From: JBBSEZ01 sp038239195
GTDB lineage: Bacteria; Planctomycetota; Planctomycetia; Gemmatales; Gemmataceae
Assembly (NCBI GenBank): GCA_038239195.1
Contig: JBBSEZ010000044.1
Span: 1 to 34,554 of the forward strand
Direction: 5' to 3'
DNA length: 34,554 nucleotides
In this document: positions 23,813-32,720 of the stretch, one piece after another
Position numbering within the stretch: the first letter of the stretch is position 1
Layout: the number at the start of each line of letters is the position of its first letter
Made by a program: the position numbers and the translations under genes
Notes under the pieces: generated by a model
Told to the model about the DNA's origin: nothing
The model's database searches: none
What the model saw: the letters and a program-made list of their open reading frames with translations, nothing else

Positions 23813-24526
23813 TCACGTCTTCAGCCCGTTCGCCGTTGCCGCCCCGGTGCGGAACACCTCGGCGAGCAGGGCCTTCGCCTGGTCCGGCAAGTTGGTGGCG
23901 TCCACGGCGGCGATGGTGTCCGCGAGCGGATACTCCACCCGCTTGAGTTCGACCTTGAAGTCTTCGATGATCGCGTACGAAGCGCGCGGGTCGCCGTCGC
24001 GCGGTTGGCCGACGCTGCCGGGGTTGATGACGAGCTTGTCGCCGACCTCCAGCACGTAGGGCTGGTGGGTGTGGCCGACGCACACCACGTCCGCCTCGAC
24101 GTTCTGGAGGCGGCGCACCCAGAACTCGAGGTCGGGCGGGCAGTATTCGTCGAGGGGGTCGCGCGGCGAGGCGTGGGCGAGCAGGAAGCGCGTGTTCTCG
24201 ATCGTGGCGGCGCGCGTGACCGGCAGGCGAGCGAGGTAGCGCAGATCGGGCTCCGCCAGGCGCGCGCGCGATATCTCGCGGGTCAGACCCGTCAGGTACT
24301 TGAAGCCGCTGCGCGCGTTGATGATGACGTTCTGGGCGACCCCGTGGTCGTGGTTGCCGCGCACGGCATACTTCGCGCGTTCGCGTACCCAGGCAATGCA
24401 GGGAGCGGGCTCGACGCCGTAATCGACCAGGTCGCCCAGGCAGAGGCACAGGTCGAAGGGCTCGGCGGCCACCGCTTGCAGTGCGGGCCAGTTCCCATGG
24501 ACGTCGGCCACGAGGAGGATGCGCAT
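23813..24526 (-). CDS. Calcineurin-like metallophosphoesterase (YfcE/MJ0936-like)
   Basis: A 237-residue protein. I chose the ATG at 24526 (MRILLVADVHGNW) because the first conserved metal motif then sits at the N-terminus, as is usual; 20 more upstream residues are open but look like leader sequence. Motifs in order: DVHGN (metal site I), GDLVDYG (II), GNHDHG (III), HASPRD, and GHTHQPY (V), followed by NPGSVGQPRDGDP, a typical YfcE/MJ0936 ending. Members hydrolyse phosphodiesters or phosphomonoesters with two metal ions in the cytoplasm; the natural substrate is unknown. It is transcribed convergently to tRNA-Glu and divergently from the small protein at 24658. Confidence 0.9.
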   Translation of the reverse strand: MRILLVADVHGNWPALQAVAAEPFDLCLCLGDLVDYGVEPAPCIAWVRERAKYAVRGNHDHGVAQNVIINARSGFKYLTGLTREISRARLAEPDLRYLARLPVTRAATIENTRFLLAHASPRDPLDEYCPPDLEFWVRRLQNVEADVVCVGHTHQPYVLEVGDKLVINPGSVGQPRDGDPRASYAIIEDFKVELKRVEYPLADTIAAVDATNLPDQAKALLAEVFRTGAATANGLKT

Positions 24527-24555
24527 CGGCTTCTCGACAAAATAGAGCGGCATCC

Positions 24556-24585
24556 TTGACGCCGCTGCCTCGAGCAGGGTATACA
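24556..24585 (+). promoter_or_regulatory. Candidate promoter for the small protein at 24658
   Basis: TTGACG (24556-24561), an 18-base spacer, then TATACA (24580-24585) on the plus strand, with a predicted start near 24592 and a leader of about 65 bases. It overlaps the upstream region of the divergent metallophosphoesterase, so both genes could be affected by one regulator. Confidence 0.55.
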
Positions 24586-24657
24586 AGAAACAGTTTACTC
24601 ACCCGCACGGAGTGGGTAAGGCCCTCTCTCCAACCAACCCTCGGGCGGGGCAACCTC

Positions 24658-24960
24658 ATGGCCGTGGACAAGCCGGTTCGGCGCCTGCCGTTACGCGACC
24701 TGATGACCGACGCCGAGAAGCGCTCGCGCGACCTCGTCGAACACCTCAACATCACCTGGTTCGGGCACCTCACCGACCTGCGCGACCTCAGTCGGCCGGT
24801 GCGCCGCAAGAGCCATTACCCGACCCTGCAAGTGCTGCTCAACGCCGTCCTCAAGGTGGAGACCGCGTCCCAGGAGACCGAGAAGTTCATCGCCTACCTC
24901 AACCACGAGCTCGAAGAGATCCGCGAGCACGCGAAACGCGAGCGGCTGAATAGAGGTTGA
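24658..24960 (+). CDS. Small hypothetical protein with charged helical C-terminus
   Basis: A 100-residue protein, start ATG at 24658, not recognised. It is soluble, with no signal or membrane segment. The N-terminal half is rich in Arg/Leu (RRLPLRDLMTDAEKRSRDL), then HLNITWFGHLTDLRDLSRPV. The last ~40 residues are predicted to form a long helix, with ETEKFIAYLNHELEEIREHA suggestive of a short coiled coil. It has its own promoter-like sequence and ends 7 bases from the convergent phosphatase gene. The codon use is normal for the region, which supports a real gene. It may be a lineage-specific planctomycete protein (inference). Confidence 0.7.
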   Translation: MAVDKPVRRLPLRDLMTDAEKRSRDLVEHLNITWFGHLTDLRDLSRPVRRKSHYPTLQVLLNAVLKVETASQETEKFIAYLNHELEEIREHAKRERLNRG

Positions 24961-24966
24961 CCTCCC

Positions 24967-25443
24967 TCACGATTCGCCCTCCTCGTCCCCGCTTCGTCGC
25001 TTGCGCCGGGCAAAGAGCTCGACCGCCTCCGCCTGTTCTTCCGTCTCGATGGAGTGCGGGCGCAGCCGGCGGATGCGTGCGATGGCGTTCGACGCGGTCA
25101 TGCCCTTCGCCACGAGGTAGGCGGCCAGGACGGCACCGGTCCGGCCGAGGCCGGCGCCGCAGTGGACGGCCACGGGCATGTTCCGGTCGAGGGCGCGGGT
25201 GATGGCGGAGACGCAGCGGTCGAGCTGGTCCTGGCTGGGCGGCTCCATGTCTTCGAGCGGTTCGTGGAAGATCAGCAGGCCGGCGTCCTCCGCCCAGTCG
25301 CGGCGCGGGCGGTCTTCGGTGAGCGACACCAGCACCTCGAGGCCTTGCTGGCGCAGCCACTGAAAGTCCTCGGGCGAGGTGGGCCGGGCGAGCGCCGCCA
25401 GCTCCGATTTTTCGATCCAGGAGAACCCTTGTGGTGCTGCCAT
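24967..25443 (-). CDS. Dual-specificity protein phosphatase (atypical DSP/DUSP23-like)
   Basis: A 158-residue protein. The ATG at 25443 (MAAPQGFSWIEKSELAALARP) is chosen because these proteins typically begin with an xFxWI.x.LAGxxRP-like segment; the longer open frame upstream is low-complexity. The catalytic P-loop is HCGAGLGRTG (CX5R), with a probable general-acid Asp in PLEDMEPPS. The length and layout match small archaeal/bacterial DSPs that dephosphorylate Tyr or Ser/Thr residues or phosphorylated small molecules. The C-terminal tail is basic then acidic (RRKRRSGDEEGES). The target is unknown. Confidence 0.88.
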   Translation of the reverse strand: MAAPQGFSWIEKSELAALARPTSPEDFQWLRQQGLEVLVSLTEDRPRRDWAEDAGLLIFHEPLEDMEPPSQDQLDRCVSAITRALDRNMPVAVHCGAGLGRTGAVLAAYLVAKGMTASNAIARIRRLRPHSIETEEQAEAVELFARRKRRSGDEEGES

Positions 25444-25648
25444 GATGCGCCCTGTCCGAAGGGAAACGAAAGAGGCCCTCAACGAAGACGGGAGCAAGGA
25501 GAGCGAAAAAGAGCCCTGGCCGGGGCTTCGGGAATGTGGCCCCCGACTCCGTCGCGGTGCCCCCGCCGCGGAGCGGCGGTCTACGTTGCCCTGGCTTCGG
25601 ATTGCGTCAGCCCCGGCCACCACTGCTCTTCCCTTGCTCGAGCCTCCC

Positions 25649-26179
25649 TCACCGAAGCGGTTTGTGGCCGAAGCGCAGGCGCATCAGATTGGCCTGCTCG
25701 AAGGCCTTGTCGTCGCCGCGCAAGAAGTCGCCCAGGTTGGCCGTCGTGATGCCCAGCGCCGCCGCCGCCTCGCTCAGCCGGGCCTCGACCGCATCCAGGA
25801 CGTCCAGCACCAGGCCGACCATCGGCCAGTAACGCGGGTCCTTGTGTCCCAGGTTGAGCCGCCCTTCCTTGTCCAGGGCCTGTTGCATCTCCTCGCGCCC
25901 CGCCAGGGCCTCGGGCGCCAGGGCCTCGGGGGGCAACGGCTCGCGCACCTTGAGAAATAGCGCTTGACGCATGCGCCGCAGCCCCCGTGCTCGGTTCTCG
26001 TGCTGCGACCGGCTCTCCTCGGCGATGACCAAAAGGCCGCTGGGCGGGTGACGCAGCCGCACCGCTGAACTGGTCTTGTTCCGCTTCTGCCCTCCCGGCC
26101 CGCTGGCGCGATAGGTGTCCACCTCGCACTGGGCGAGCAACTGGTCGTCGGTCAATCTCGCCCAGTCTCCTCGGTTCAT
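25649..26179 (-). CDS. Release-factor-like protein with GGQ motif (RF-1 domain, ArfB/PrfH-like)
   Basis: A 176-residue protein, ATG at 26179. It carries the peptidyl-tRNA hydrolysis motif in SGPGGQKRNKTSSAVRL (about 26-42), preceded by CEVDTYRA. It lacks the codon-recognition domains of RF1/RF2, so it belongs to the short GGQ proteins that release peptides from stalled ribosomes or have related rescue roles. The tail differs from classical ArfB: instead of a basic ribosome-channel helix it has an acidic helical region and ends LMRLRFGHKPLR. That makes the exact subfamily uncertain. It is followed upstream on the same strand by the Gfo/Idh/MocA gene, with 20 bases between. Confidence 0.82.
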   Translation of the reverse strand: MNRGDWARLTDDQLLAQCEVDTYRASGPGGQKRNKTSSAVRLRHPPSGLLVIAEESRSQHENRARGLRRMRQALFLKVREPLPPEALAPEALAGREEMQQALDKEGRLNLGHKDPRYWPMVGLVLDVLDAVEARLSEAAAALGITTANLGDFLRGDDKAFEQANLMRLRFGHKPLR

Positions 26180-26199
26180 GGGAGCGGTTCAACCTTCCT

Positions 26200-27534
26200 T
26201 CATTCCAGCTTCCAGGTGCCGCGGATCGGCCGGCTGAGCATCCGCTCGGCGGCGGCGTCGCCGACGATGCGCTCCTTGACCGGGTCCCAGGTGAGCTTCT
26301 TGCCGCCCAGGCGCAGCGAGATGACGCCGAGGTGGCACACCGTCACCGAACGATGGCCGACCTCCGCCGGGCAGATGGTGACGGCCCGGCTCTTGACGCA
26401 GTCGAGGAAGTTCTTGACGTGCCCCGGCGAGGCGTAGAGGCGCGTGGCGCCGCGCGGCAGCGGGTCGGTCAGCAGCCGGGCGTCGCTCGCCCGGATCCCG
26501 CCCCGATCGACGGAGATCCACTTCCCTTCGTCGCCGTTGAAGCGGACGCCGTTGCCCTCGCTCGAACAGATCAGCTTGACGCCGCGCGGGTAGGTGTAGG
26601 TCACCTCGAACTTGGGATGGCAATTGTAGCTGTTGGGCAGCTCCGACGGCTTGTCGCCCTTCGACTCGATGGTGGTGGGGCCGCTGGCGTCCATGCCGAG
26701 GGCCCACTGGGCGACGTCGTTGTGGTGGGCGCCCCAGTCGGTCATCTTGCCGCCCGAGTATTCGTACCACCAGCGGAAGTCGTAATGGCCGCGCGTGTAG
26801 AAGTTCTTGCCCTGGCGCAACTCGGCGTAATCGACGCTCGGGGTGGGGCCGAGCCAGAAGTCCCAGTTGAGCCCTTTGGGCACGGGGGCCTTGGGCAGCG
26901 TGGGGCTGGTGGGGTTGCGGCCGATCCACGTCTGGATGGTCTTGAGGGCGCCGACCCGGCCGTTGCGGACGAGCTCGCAGGCCAGGCGAAAGTTGCCCGA
27001 ATACTCGCTGCGCTGCTGCGTGCCGACCTGGAAGATGCGCTTGGTGGCCTTGGCGACCTTCACCAGGGCGATGCCCTCGGCGACGGTGAGGGTGAGCGGC
27101 TTCTCGCAGTAGACGTCCTTGCCCTTGAGCATGGCGGCGATGGCGACGATGGCGTGCCAGTGATCGACCGTGCCGATGACGACGGCGTTGACGTCCCGGC
27201 GGTCGAGCAGCTCGCGGTAGTCCTCGTAGTCGCGGACGTCCTTGCCGAGCGAAGCGGCCGTGGCCTGGCGGCGGTTGCGATCGACGTCGCAGACCGCGAC
27301 GAACTTGGCGCCGAGCTTGCGGGCCTGATTCATGTCGTGGCGGCCCTGCCCGCCGCAGCCGATCAGGCCCATGACGATCTTGTCGGGCGCCGCGAGAGGC
27401 TTTTTGGCCTCGACGGCGGCGCGCTCCTGGGCGGCGACGATTTCGGTGGCGTACCAGGCGGGCACGCCGGTGGCGGCCATGCCGGCGAGCGAGCGCTGCA
27501 TGAAGCCGCGGCGAGAGAGATTGCCCTTTTCCAT
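26200..27534 (-). CDS. Tat-exported Gfo/Idh/MocA-family oxidoreductase
   Basis: A 444-residue protein. The N-terminus is a twin-arginine signal (SRRGFMQ at about 7-13, then a hydrophobic stretch ending about residue 35). The NAD(P)-binding fold shows GCGGQGRHDM, and the family motif EKPLTLTV supplies the catalytic-region Lys. The C-terminal part has the long planctomycete-type alpha/beta domain (DWGAHHNDVAQWALGM). Members oxidise or reduce sugars and sugar derivatives. In planctomycetes, Tat-exported versions are numerous and are linked to glycan degradation in the periplasm (established pattern, substrate unknown here). A TATGAT -10-like box lies about 45 bases upstream of the start, without a clear -35. 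Confidence 0.92.
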   Translation of the reverse strand: MEKGNLSRRGFMQRSLAGMAATGVPAWYATEIVAAQERAAVEAKKPLAAPDKIVMGLIGCGGQGRHDMNQARKLGAKFVAVCDVDRNRRQATAASLGKDVRDYEDYRELLDRRDVNAVVIGTVDHWHAIVAIAAMLKGKDVYCEKPLTLTVAEGIALVKVAKATKRIFQVGTQQRSEYSGNFRLACELVRNGRVGALKTIQTWIGRNPTSPTLPKAPVPKGLNWDFWLGPTPSVDYAELRQGKNFYTRGHYDFRWWYEYSGGKMTDWGAHHNDVAQWALGMDASGPTTIESKGDKPSELPNSYNCHPKFEVTYTYPRGVKLICSSEGNGVRFNGDEGKWISVDRGGIRASDARLLTDPLPRGATRLYASPGHVKNFLDCVKSRAVTICPAEVGHRSVTVCHLGVISLRLGGKKLTWDPVKERIVGDAAAERMLSRPIRGTWKLE

Positions 27535-28515
27535 CTTCTGGCTCCCTGGGTGCGTGCGGGGCTGAGTGCTGGGTCATCATAGCAAGCGGCCGGCGGGAGG
27601 GAAAAGGAAAAGCCGCGCGCTCCCCGGGGGCGGCTCGGGAAGCGAGGCCCGCCAAGGCGCAGGCGGCGAACTTCGAGGGGCCGCCGCTTGCCGCTTGGTG
27701 CGCTCCGAGGGCCGCTCCTCCGCGAGCGGTCGCTGACTGTCCCTCAACCTCCGGAAACTCATCCGTTGGTGACGGGCCCGGCGCTCCTCCGATGCCCGGC
27801 CCCGGCCCCGGCCGGGCGGGCGGCCCCCATTCCCCCGAAGCCCGCAGTGGAGGGCGGTAAGTTGTCGCCGCGAAGCGCGGGGGCCAAGGGGCCTCCCTCG
27901 ACGAGGGACGCGAAGAGGCGCCCGAAGGGCGCAATGCCACCATCAAGCCAGGCTACCCGCGGCGCGTACGTCGTTGCTAGGGCGGTTTGAGCGCCATCCC
28001 GGGCCCGTTTTGGAGGGGGATGGCGTCGTTCGGGTCGGCGCGGTCGAGCGGGCCCTGGCCAGGGCAAGTAACGCGGACTGGCCCGCCGGCATGGACGTGG
28101 GGGTGAGGTGCCGGCGCGAGTTGTTAATCTTGTCGTGCTGGGGCGCGACGACCGGGCGCGGGGGCGTCGGCCGTCGAAGGGATGCGTTGGCGGGGCGCCT
28201 TGCCGCTGGACACCATCCACCTCGACACGGACTTCGCCGCCTGTTGGCGAGCCTTCGGGCCGAGCCCTCCGGGAGTGCCGGAATAACACCATGAGGAGTC
28301 TTCTATTTGTGTAGGACGATGAGGGCCCAACCCGGGGGGCCTGGCCCCGACCTCAAGCCCTTGGAGGTGTCTGGAGAAAGCCCGGGTGGCGCAACCCGGG
28401 GCACGATGGGACCGTCGCCAAGGCGCCGGGCCCACGAAGGAAGACACAGCACAAGAGGAAAGGACAGCGCCTCTTCTTCCCTGGCGCCTTGGCGAGAGGT
28501 CCCTCCCCGGGCAGC
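27535..28515. other. Gene-poor intergenic region
   Basis: About 980 bases between the two oxidoreductase genes. Frames are open on both strands but none shows a family motif, a good ribosome-binding site or consistent third-position bias. I see a CCCGGG(T) ... ACCCGGG palindrome at 28381-28400 and the terminator-like hairpin at 28415-28495. A decayed gene cannot be excluded around 27970-28300. Confidence 0.5.
28415..28495. terminator. Inverted repeat downstream of the second oxidoreductase
   Basis: TCGCCAAGGCGCCGGG (28415-28430) pairs with CCCTGGCGCCTTGGCGA (28479-28495), about 48 bases apart and about 20 bases beyond the stop of the minus-strand gene at 28516. It is probably a transcription-end structure for that gene. 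Confidence 0.5.
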
Positions 28516-29847
28516 TCAGGGCTCGGGGTGCCTCCACGGGGCGCGGTACGGCCGGCGCAGCAGCTTGTTGGCCTCCGCATCCCCGATCACCTGCTGCCGG
28601 GCCGAGTCCCAGGCCAGCGTGCGCCCCAGCTTCATCGACAGGTTGGCGAGGATGCAGCTCGCCGTCGAGACGTGCCCCTCCTCTATGTCGGCCACGGGCT
28701 TGCCCCGCGTGGCGATGGCCCGCAGGAAATCGCGCATGTGGACGCGGATGGCGGGGGCGACGTGCTGCTCGAGGTCCTTCTCGGTGCGGTCCTCGGGGTA
28801 GCGGTCCAGCTCGTAGGTCACGTCCTTGTGGATCGACTTGCCCTTCCCGGCCGGCTCGAAGTCGTAACTGTGGACGCTCAATTTCAGAGTGCCCTTGTCG
28901 CCGTAGATCGTCGCGCCCCACGGGTACTTGGGATCGACCGGCGGGCCCCAGGTGCGGTGCTGCCAGACGACGTTGAAGTCGGGGAACTCGAACGTCGCCG
29001 TCTGCGTGTCGGCGATGTTGGACTTGCTTTTCTTGTCCACGAGGATGCCGCCCGCCGAGCTAACGCGCCGCGGCCAGCCCAGGCCGAGCATCCAGCGCAC
29101 CATGTCGAGCATGTGGATGCACATGTCGCCCATGATGCCGTTGCCGTACTCCATGAACGCCCGCCAGCTCCTCGGATGGACCAGCGCGTTGTAGGGCCGT
29201 TTGGGCGCCGGGCCCGTCCACATCTCGTAGTCGAGGTTGGCCGGCGGCCGGACGTCGGGCGGATTGCCGCTTGCGCGCATGTGGTAGTAACAGTAGACCT
29301 CGACGTGCCCGACCTTGCCGAGCTTGCCCTCGCGGATAATCGTGTCGCGCGCCTCGATGAGGTGGGGGGTGGAGCGCCGCTGGGTGCCGACCTGCACGAC
29401 GCGCTTGTGCTGGCGCGCCGCCTTGACCATCGCCTGGCCCTCGACGACGTCCACGCCGATCGGCTTCTGGACGTAGACGTCGGCCCCGGCCTCGACGGCG
29501 GCGATCATCGGCAGGGCGTGCCAGTGGTCGGGCGTGGCGATGAGGACGACGTCGAGGTCCTTCTCGCGCAGCATGAGGCGGTAGTCGGCGAAGGTGCGCG
29601 GCTTCTTTTTGGAGCGCTGGCGGGCGGCCACCATGCCGGCGGCCTCGGAGAGCATCTTGGAATCGACGTCGCACAGCGAGACGACCTCGACGGGCGCCAC
29701 CTGGATCAGGCGGAAGAGGTCACACTTGCCGTACCAGCCGCAGCCGATGAGGCCGACGCGGGGAGACTTGGGGGCGGCCGCGGCGCCCGCGGTGGCGGTG
29801 AGGGCCAGGCCGGCGGCGCCGGTGTGGAGAAAGCCTCGGCGGTTCAT
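28516..29847 (-). CDS. Second Tat-exported Gfo/Idh/MocA-family oxidoreductase
   Basis: A 443-residue protein. The ATG at 29847 begins MNRRGFLHTGAAGLALTATA, a compact twin-arginine signal; the frame continuing upstream is low-complexity and is not used. The dinucleotide-binding motif is GCGWYGKCD. The family EKP motif reads QKPIGVDV, keeping the Lys but changing the Glu. C-terminal features include GIMGDMCIHMLDMVRWMLG, with the conserved His/Asp region. It is a paralogue of the protein at 26200, from a different subfamily. It probably acts on sugar derivatives in the periplasm; the substrate is unknown. Confidence 0.92.
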   Translation of the reverse strand: MNRRGFLHTGAAGLALTATAGAAAAPKSPRVGLIGCGWYGKCDLFRLIQVAPVEVVSLCDVDSKMLSEAAGMVAARQRSKKKPRTFADYRLMLREKDLDVVLIATPDHWHALPMIAAVEAGADVYVQKPIGVDVVEGQAMVKAARQHKRVVQVGTQRRSTPHLIEARDTIIREGKLGKVGHVEVYCYYHMRASGNPPDVRPPANLDYEMWTGPAPKRPYNALVHPRSWRAFMEYGNGIMGDMCIHMLDMVRWMLGLGWPRRVSSAGGILVDKKSKSNIADTQTATFEFPDFNVVWQHRTWGPPVDPKYPWGATIYGDKGTLKLSVHSYDFEPAGKGKSIHKDVTYELDRYPEDRTEKDLEQHVAPAIRVHMRDFLRAIATRGKPVADIEEGHVSTASCILANLSMKLGRTLAWDSARQQVIGDAEANKLLRRPYRAPWRHPEP

Positions 29848-29933
29848 GGGTGGCCTCCGACGACGGAGAACGGGGAGAGGGGGATGGGGCGGAGGATAGT
29901 GTAAGCGGGCCCGGGGCGCGCGGCGAGAGGGGC

Positions 29934-30457
29934 TCACGCCAGTTCGACGCGGGCGCCGAAGTGCTCGCGCAGGTCCGCCTGAAGGCGGGGGCCAATGGGG
30001 TTGTTCGCCAGGGCGAGGCGCACCAGGCCCTTCAGGCGAGGGGACGTGAGCAGGGCGCGGGCGCCGGAGTTGCCGATGCCATTGCCCCAGAGCACGAGCA
30101 CCCGCAAGCCCGCCAGGGTCGGGGAGGAGGCCAGCGCCGCCGCCCCGGCGTCGCCGATCCGACACCAACCCAGGTTGAGCGTGCGAAGGGAGGCGAAATG
30201 AGGGGAGCTTGCCAGGGCCTCTGCCCCGTCCGGGCGGAGCGGATTGCCGTCGAGCGCGGATCGTCTTCGGACAGCCGGGCCAGCTCGAGTTGCGAGCGGA
30301 TGAATTCGGCGCGTTCCGAATCGCCCTGGTCGTCGAGCCAGTCGGCGTACACCAGGCGCGGCGCGTCGTCGTCGGGGCGCTCCACGATCTCCGCCAGGAA
30401 CTGCTCTTTCAGGGCAAGCCCCCTCGAACGGTCGGCGGCCGCGCGAAGCAGGGTCAA
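29934..30457 (-). pseudogene. Broken TIGR02996-LRR gene
   Basis: The first part (from about 30457 to 30260) encodes a near-complete TIGR02996 domain: FLAEIVERPDDDAPRLVYAD, then WLDDQGDSERAEFIRSQLEL. The reading frame then changes near 30255-30265. The other frame continues with leucine-rich repeats (LDGNPLRPDGAEALASSP, then LRTLNLGWCRIGDAGAAALA, then LVLWGNGIGNSGARAL) and stops at 29934. Intact relatives usually have roughly 100-200 residues between the domain and the repeats, so an internal deletion with frameshift is the simplest explanation. The start may be the TTG at 30457, overlapping the upstream stop, or the GTG at 30463. The role of the family is unknown; it is much expanded in Gemmataceae. 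Confidence 0.75.
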
Positions 30458-31692
30458 TCCCACCTCGGGTACTGCTCCGGCGCCTTGCCGTGCTTCTCCA
30501 CCACCTTCGGCAGTTTGAGCCGCTTGTTCGGCGGGTCGATGCGCTCGAGCTTCACGTCGAACTTCCAGTTGTCGCCGAAGTCGTACACCAGCTTCATCGA
30601 CTGCCCGGGCGCCAGAGACAGCGCGCCGATCTCGACCTCGTCCCCGGCAAGGTCGTCGTCGCTTCCGGGGGTGCCCGCGGTGACGTTGCTGCCCAGGCTG
30701 TCCCGGTACGTGAACTGGTAAAGGTGGTCGGAGTCGAAGTTCACCGAGCTCAAAATGCCGCCCATCAAATCGTCCAGCGTGCAGTCTGCGGGGATGGCGA
30801 TCCGTCGCCAGCAATCCCTGGACAGCGAGACGCGGAAGACGTAAACGCCGTCCTGCCACTCCCCGACTTCCAACTCCAGGTTGGCGCGCCACTCGGGGAA
30901 GTACGGCTGCACGACCTTCTGCAAGCGCCCGGCGGGGGCCCAGGTGGAGGGCCCTTCGTCCTCGTCTTCGTCCTCGTCTTCCTCGTCAGTCCCACGGTTC
31001 CCCCACCACGACGCGAGGAGCGTGAGGAGCGCGTCCCCGAAGGCCGTCGCCTTGACGCCGGCCGGGGACCACCTGGGGGCGGGTGCTGGAGGCAGGTCGA
31101 TCTCGACCAGGCCGAACAGTTCCATCAGGGCGAGGTGGAAATGGTCGCGGCCAATCCCGGGGAAGTAGAGCCGGTCTTGCGGGGAAAACCGAACGGGGCT
31201 CCGGGACAGCCCTTGCCAGGCAGCCACACATTCAAAGAGACAACCGTTGCCACGCCCGCTCTCCCCCACCATCTGCCCGTTGCTGTTGAGGAGCCAGGCC
31301 TCCAGCAGCGTGAAGTATTGTTCCGTGGCGTTGAGCCCGCGCCACGCCTCCAGCGCCGCTGGAGTGACCACCAGGCGGGCCTTCTCACCGCCGCCCTCCA
31401 CGCCCGCCAGCCCCGAGGCGCGCAGCAGCAGGTGGAGCCCTTGCAGGTACGGGTGGGAGCGCAACTGGGGCCGCTTCATCGCCAGGCGGAGCGGCCGGGT
31501 CAATTTCTCGTCCAGCGGCTCGATGGCGGTGATGGGCAGCAGGTTGTACTTCCCCCCCGCCTTGACCCCCTGCGTGCCCACGTAATCGAGGACGGTGGCG
31601 AAGTCGCGCAGGACGGTGCCGGGGTGGGCGTCATCGATCGCCTGGGCGCGCATGGTTTGCTCGTGGGCCTCGGTCAGCTTCAGGTCGAACAT
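30454..31692 (-). CDS. Plasmid pRiA4b ORF-3-like protein
   Basis: A 412-residue protein, ATG at 31692. The C-terminal ~130 residues (about 283-400) match the PRiA4_ORF3/IS1096 TnpR-like fold: YVFRVSLSRDCWRRIAIPAD, then LDDLMGGILSSVNFDSDHLY, then VYDFGDNWKFDVKLERI. The N-terminal ~230 residues are helical and unrecognised; an acidic linker (EEDEDEDEDE, about 237-246) joins the two parts. The function is unknown; such proteins occur on plasmids, in mobile elements and in chromosomes. The broken TIGR02996-LRR gene starts at its stop codon on the same strand. Confidence 0.85.
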   Translation of the reverse strand: MFDLKLTEAHEQTMRAQAIDDAHPGTVLRDFATVLDYVGTQGVKAGGKYNLLPITAIEPLDEKLTRPLRLAMKRPQLRSHPYLQGLHLLLRASGLAGVEGGGEKARLVVTPAALEAWRGLNATEQYFTLLEAWLLNSNGQMVGESGRGNGCLFECVAAWQGLSRSPVRFSPQDRLYFPGIGRDHFHLALMELFGLVEIDLPPAPAPRWSPAGVKATAFGDALLTLLASWWGNRGTDEEDEDEDEDEGPSTWAPAGRLQKVVQPYFPEWRANLELEVGEWQDGVYVFRVSLSRDCWRRIAIPADCTLDDLMGGILSSVNFDSDHLYQFTYRDSLGSNVTAGTPGSDDDLAGDEVEIGALSLAPGQSMKLVYDFGDNWKFDVKLERIDPPNKRLKLPKVVEKHGKAPEQYPRWD

Positions 31693-32016
31693 GGTCTGGT
31701 CCTCACGGCGCCGAAGGGCGTTGCACAGTGGAAGCCGGTTCGCCCACCACCCGGCGGCCCCGTTCGCGATGCCCCTTCCCGTGCCGAAGAACAGTCATCG
31801 GGCCCACGGAAATGCCTCCTTTCAGTCAGGTCTCGTCCCGGCTGCTGGGAGGCCGTGGCTCATTCTACCTCTGCCGTGATGCTGGCGGCAACTGTCCGCC
31901 ACTCGGCTTTCCCCGCCCAAGGGGCCCCAACGAGTCAGGTAATTCATTCCGTGAGGGGCAGCTCACCACTATAATGCGACAGGAAGCTGGACAACGACAA
32001 GAAGGAGGGAACGGCC
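31693..32016. other. Divergent intergenic region
   Basis: 324 bases between the pRiA4b-like gene (minus) and the DUF4058 gene (plus). Apart from the -10 box at 31970 and an AAGGAGGG ribosome-binding site before 32017, nothing distinct is seen. Confidence 0.5.
31970..31975 (+). promoter_or_regulatory. Consensus -10 box (TATAAT) before the DUF4058 gene
   Basis: A perfect TATAAT lies 41 bases before the ATG at 32017. The best -35 at 17-base spacing is weak (TTCCGT). The gene also has a strong AAGGAGGG ribosome-binding site, so expression signals are intact although the reading frame is broken. Confidence 0.5.
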
Positions 32017-32720
32017 ATGCCGCTGCACGACTGGGCCGACGACCGGGGGTGGGACAGCGTCCACCAGTTGTGGATCAACTCCCTGCTGTTCTGGGCGCAG
32101 GAACGCTTGCCGTCAGGCTACCGGGCCTACCTGGGCTCCGTCCCCGGCCTGAGCATCGGCACGGAACCGGGCCGGCCTGACCTCGGCGTTCGCACCTGGC
32201 AACCCCAGGGAGAGGAACCGATGGTGGCGCCCGATACGCCTGGCGGAGCGCCGCCGCCCGACTTCAAGACCGTGGCCCTGCTCCACCCGGGCCCCCGAGC
32301 GGCCGTCCACGTCTTTCGCCAGGGGCAACTCGTCGCGGCCATCGAGTTGGTGTCGCCGCGCAACAAGGACCGCCCCTCCTCCCGCGAGTTCTACCGGAAC
32401 CGCTACCTGAGCTATTTGTGGTCCGGCGTTCATCTCATGCTGATCGACGTTCACCGCCGGCCGTTGGGCTTTTCGTTCGTGGAAGCGATGGCAGCCGAGG
32501 TGGAGTGTCAGTTCCCGGTCGGGTTGCCCCCCACGTCGTGAGCTGGAACGTTGGCGGGCCCACGCCCGAAGGCGGCCAGTTTTTGGACGGCTGGTATCGG
32601 TCGCTGGCCGTCGGCGAGCCGTTGCCCACCTTGCCGCTGGCCTTGACCGCCGAACGGCATCTTTCGATCGACCTGGAGCGCACTTACACCGAAGCGACAC
32701 GCCGAGCCTATCTGGAATGA
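32017..32720 (+). pseudogene. DUF4058 family gene, frameshifted in a C run
   Basis: The ATG at 32017 begins MPLHDWADDRGWDSVHQLWI, the usual DUF4058 start, and continues through FKTVALLHPG and LIDVHRRPLGFSFVEAM to a stop at 32539-32541. The missing C-terminus is in another frame: PHVVSWNVGG, then GWYRSLAVGEPLPTLPLAL, then IDLERTYTEATRRAYLE, ending at 32720. One extra C in the C6 run at 32527-32532 would restore a single frame of about 234 residues, a normal length. The cause may be a real mutation, phase variation at the homopolymer or a sequencing error. The function of DUF4058 is unknown; it is common in planctomycetes and cyanobacteria. Confidence 0.85.

Noticed and set aside
27759..28292. 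177-codon minus-strand frame in the gap between the oxidoreductases
   Set aside because: It is Arg/Pro-rich with no recognisable domain and no ribosome-binding site, and competing frames on the other strand are equally open.
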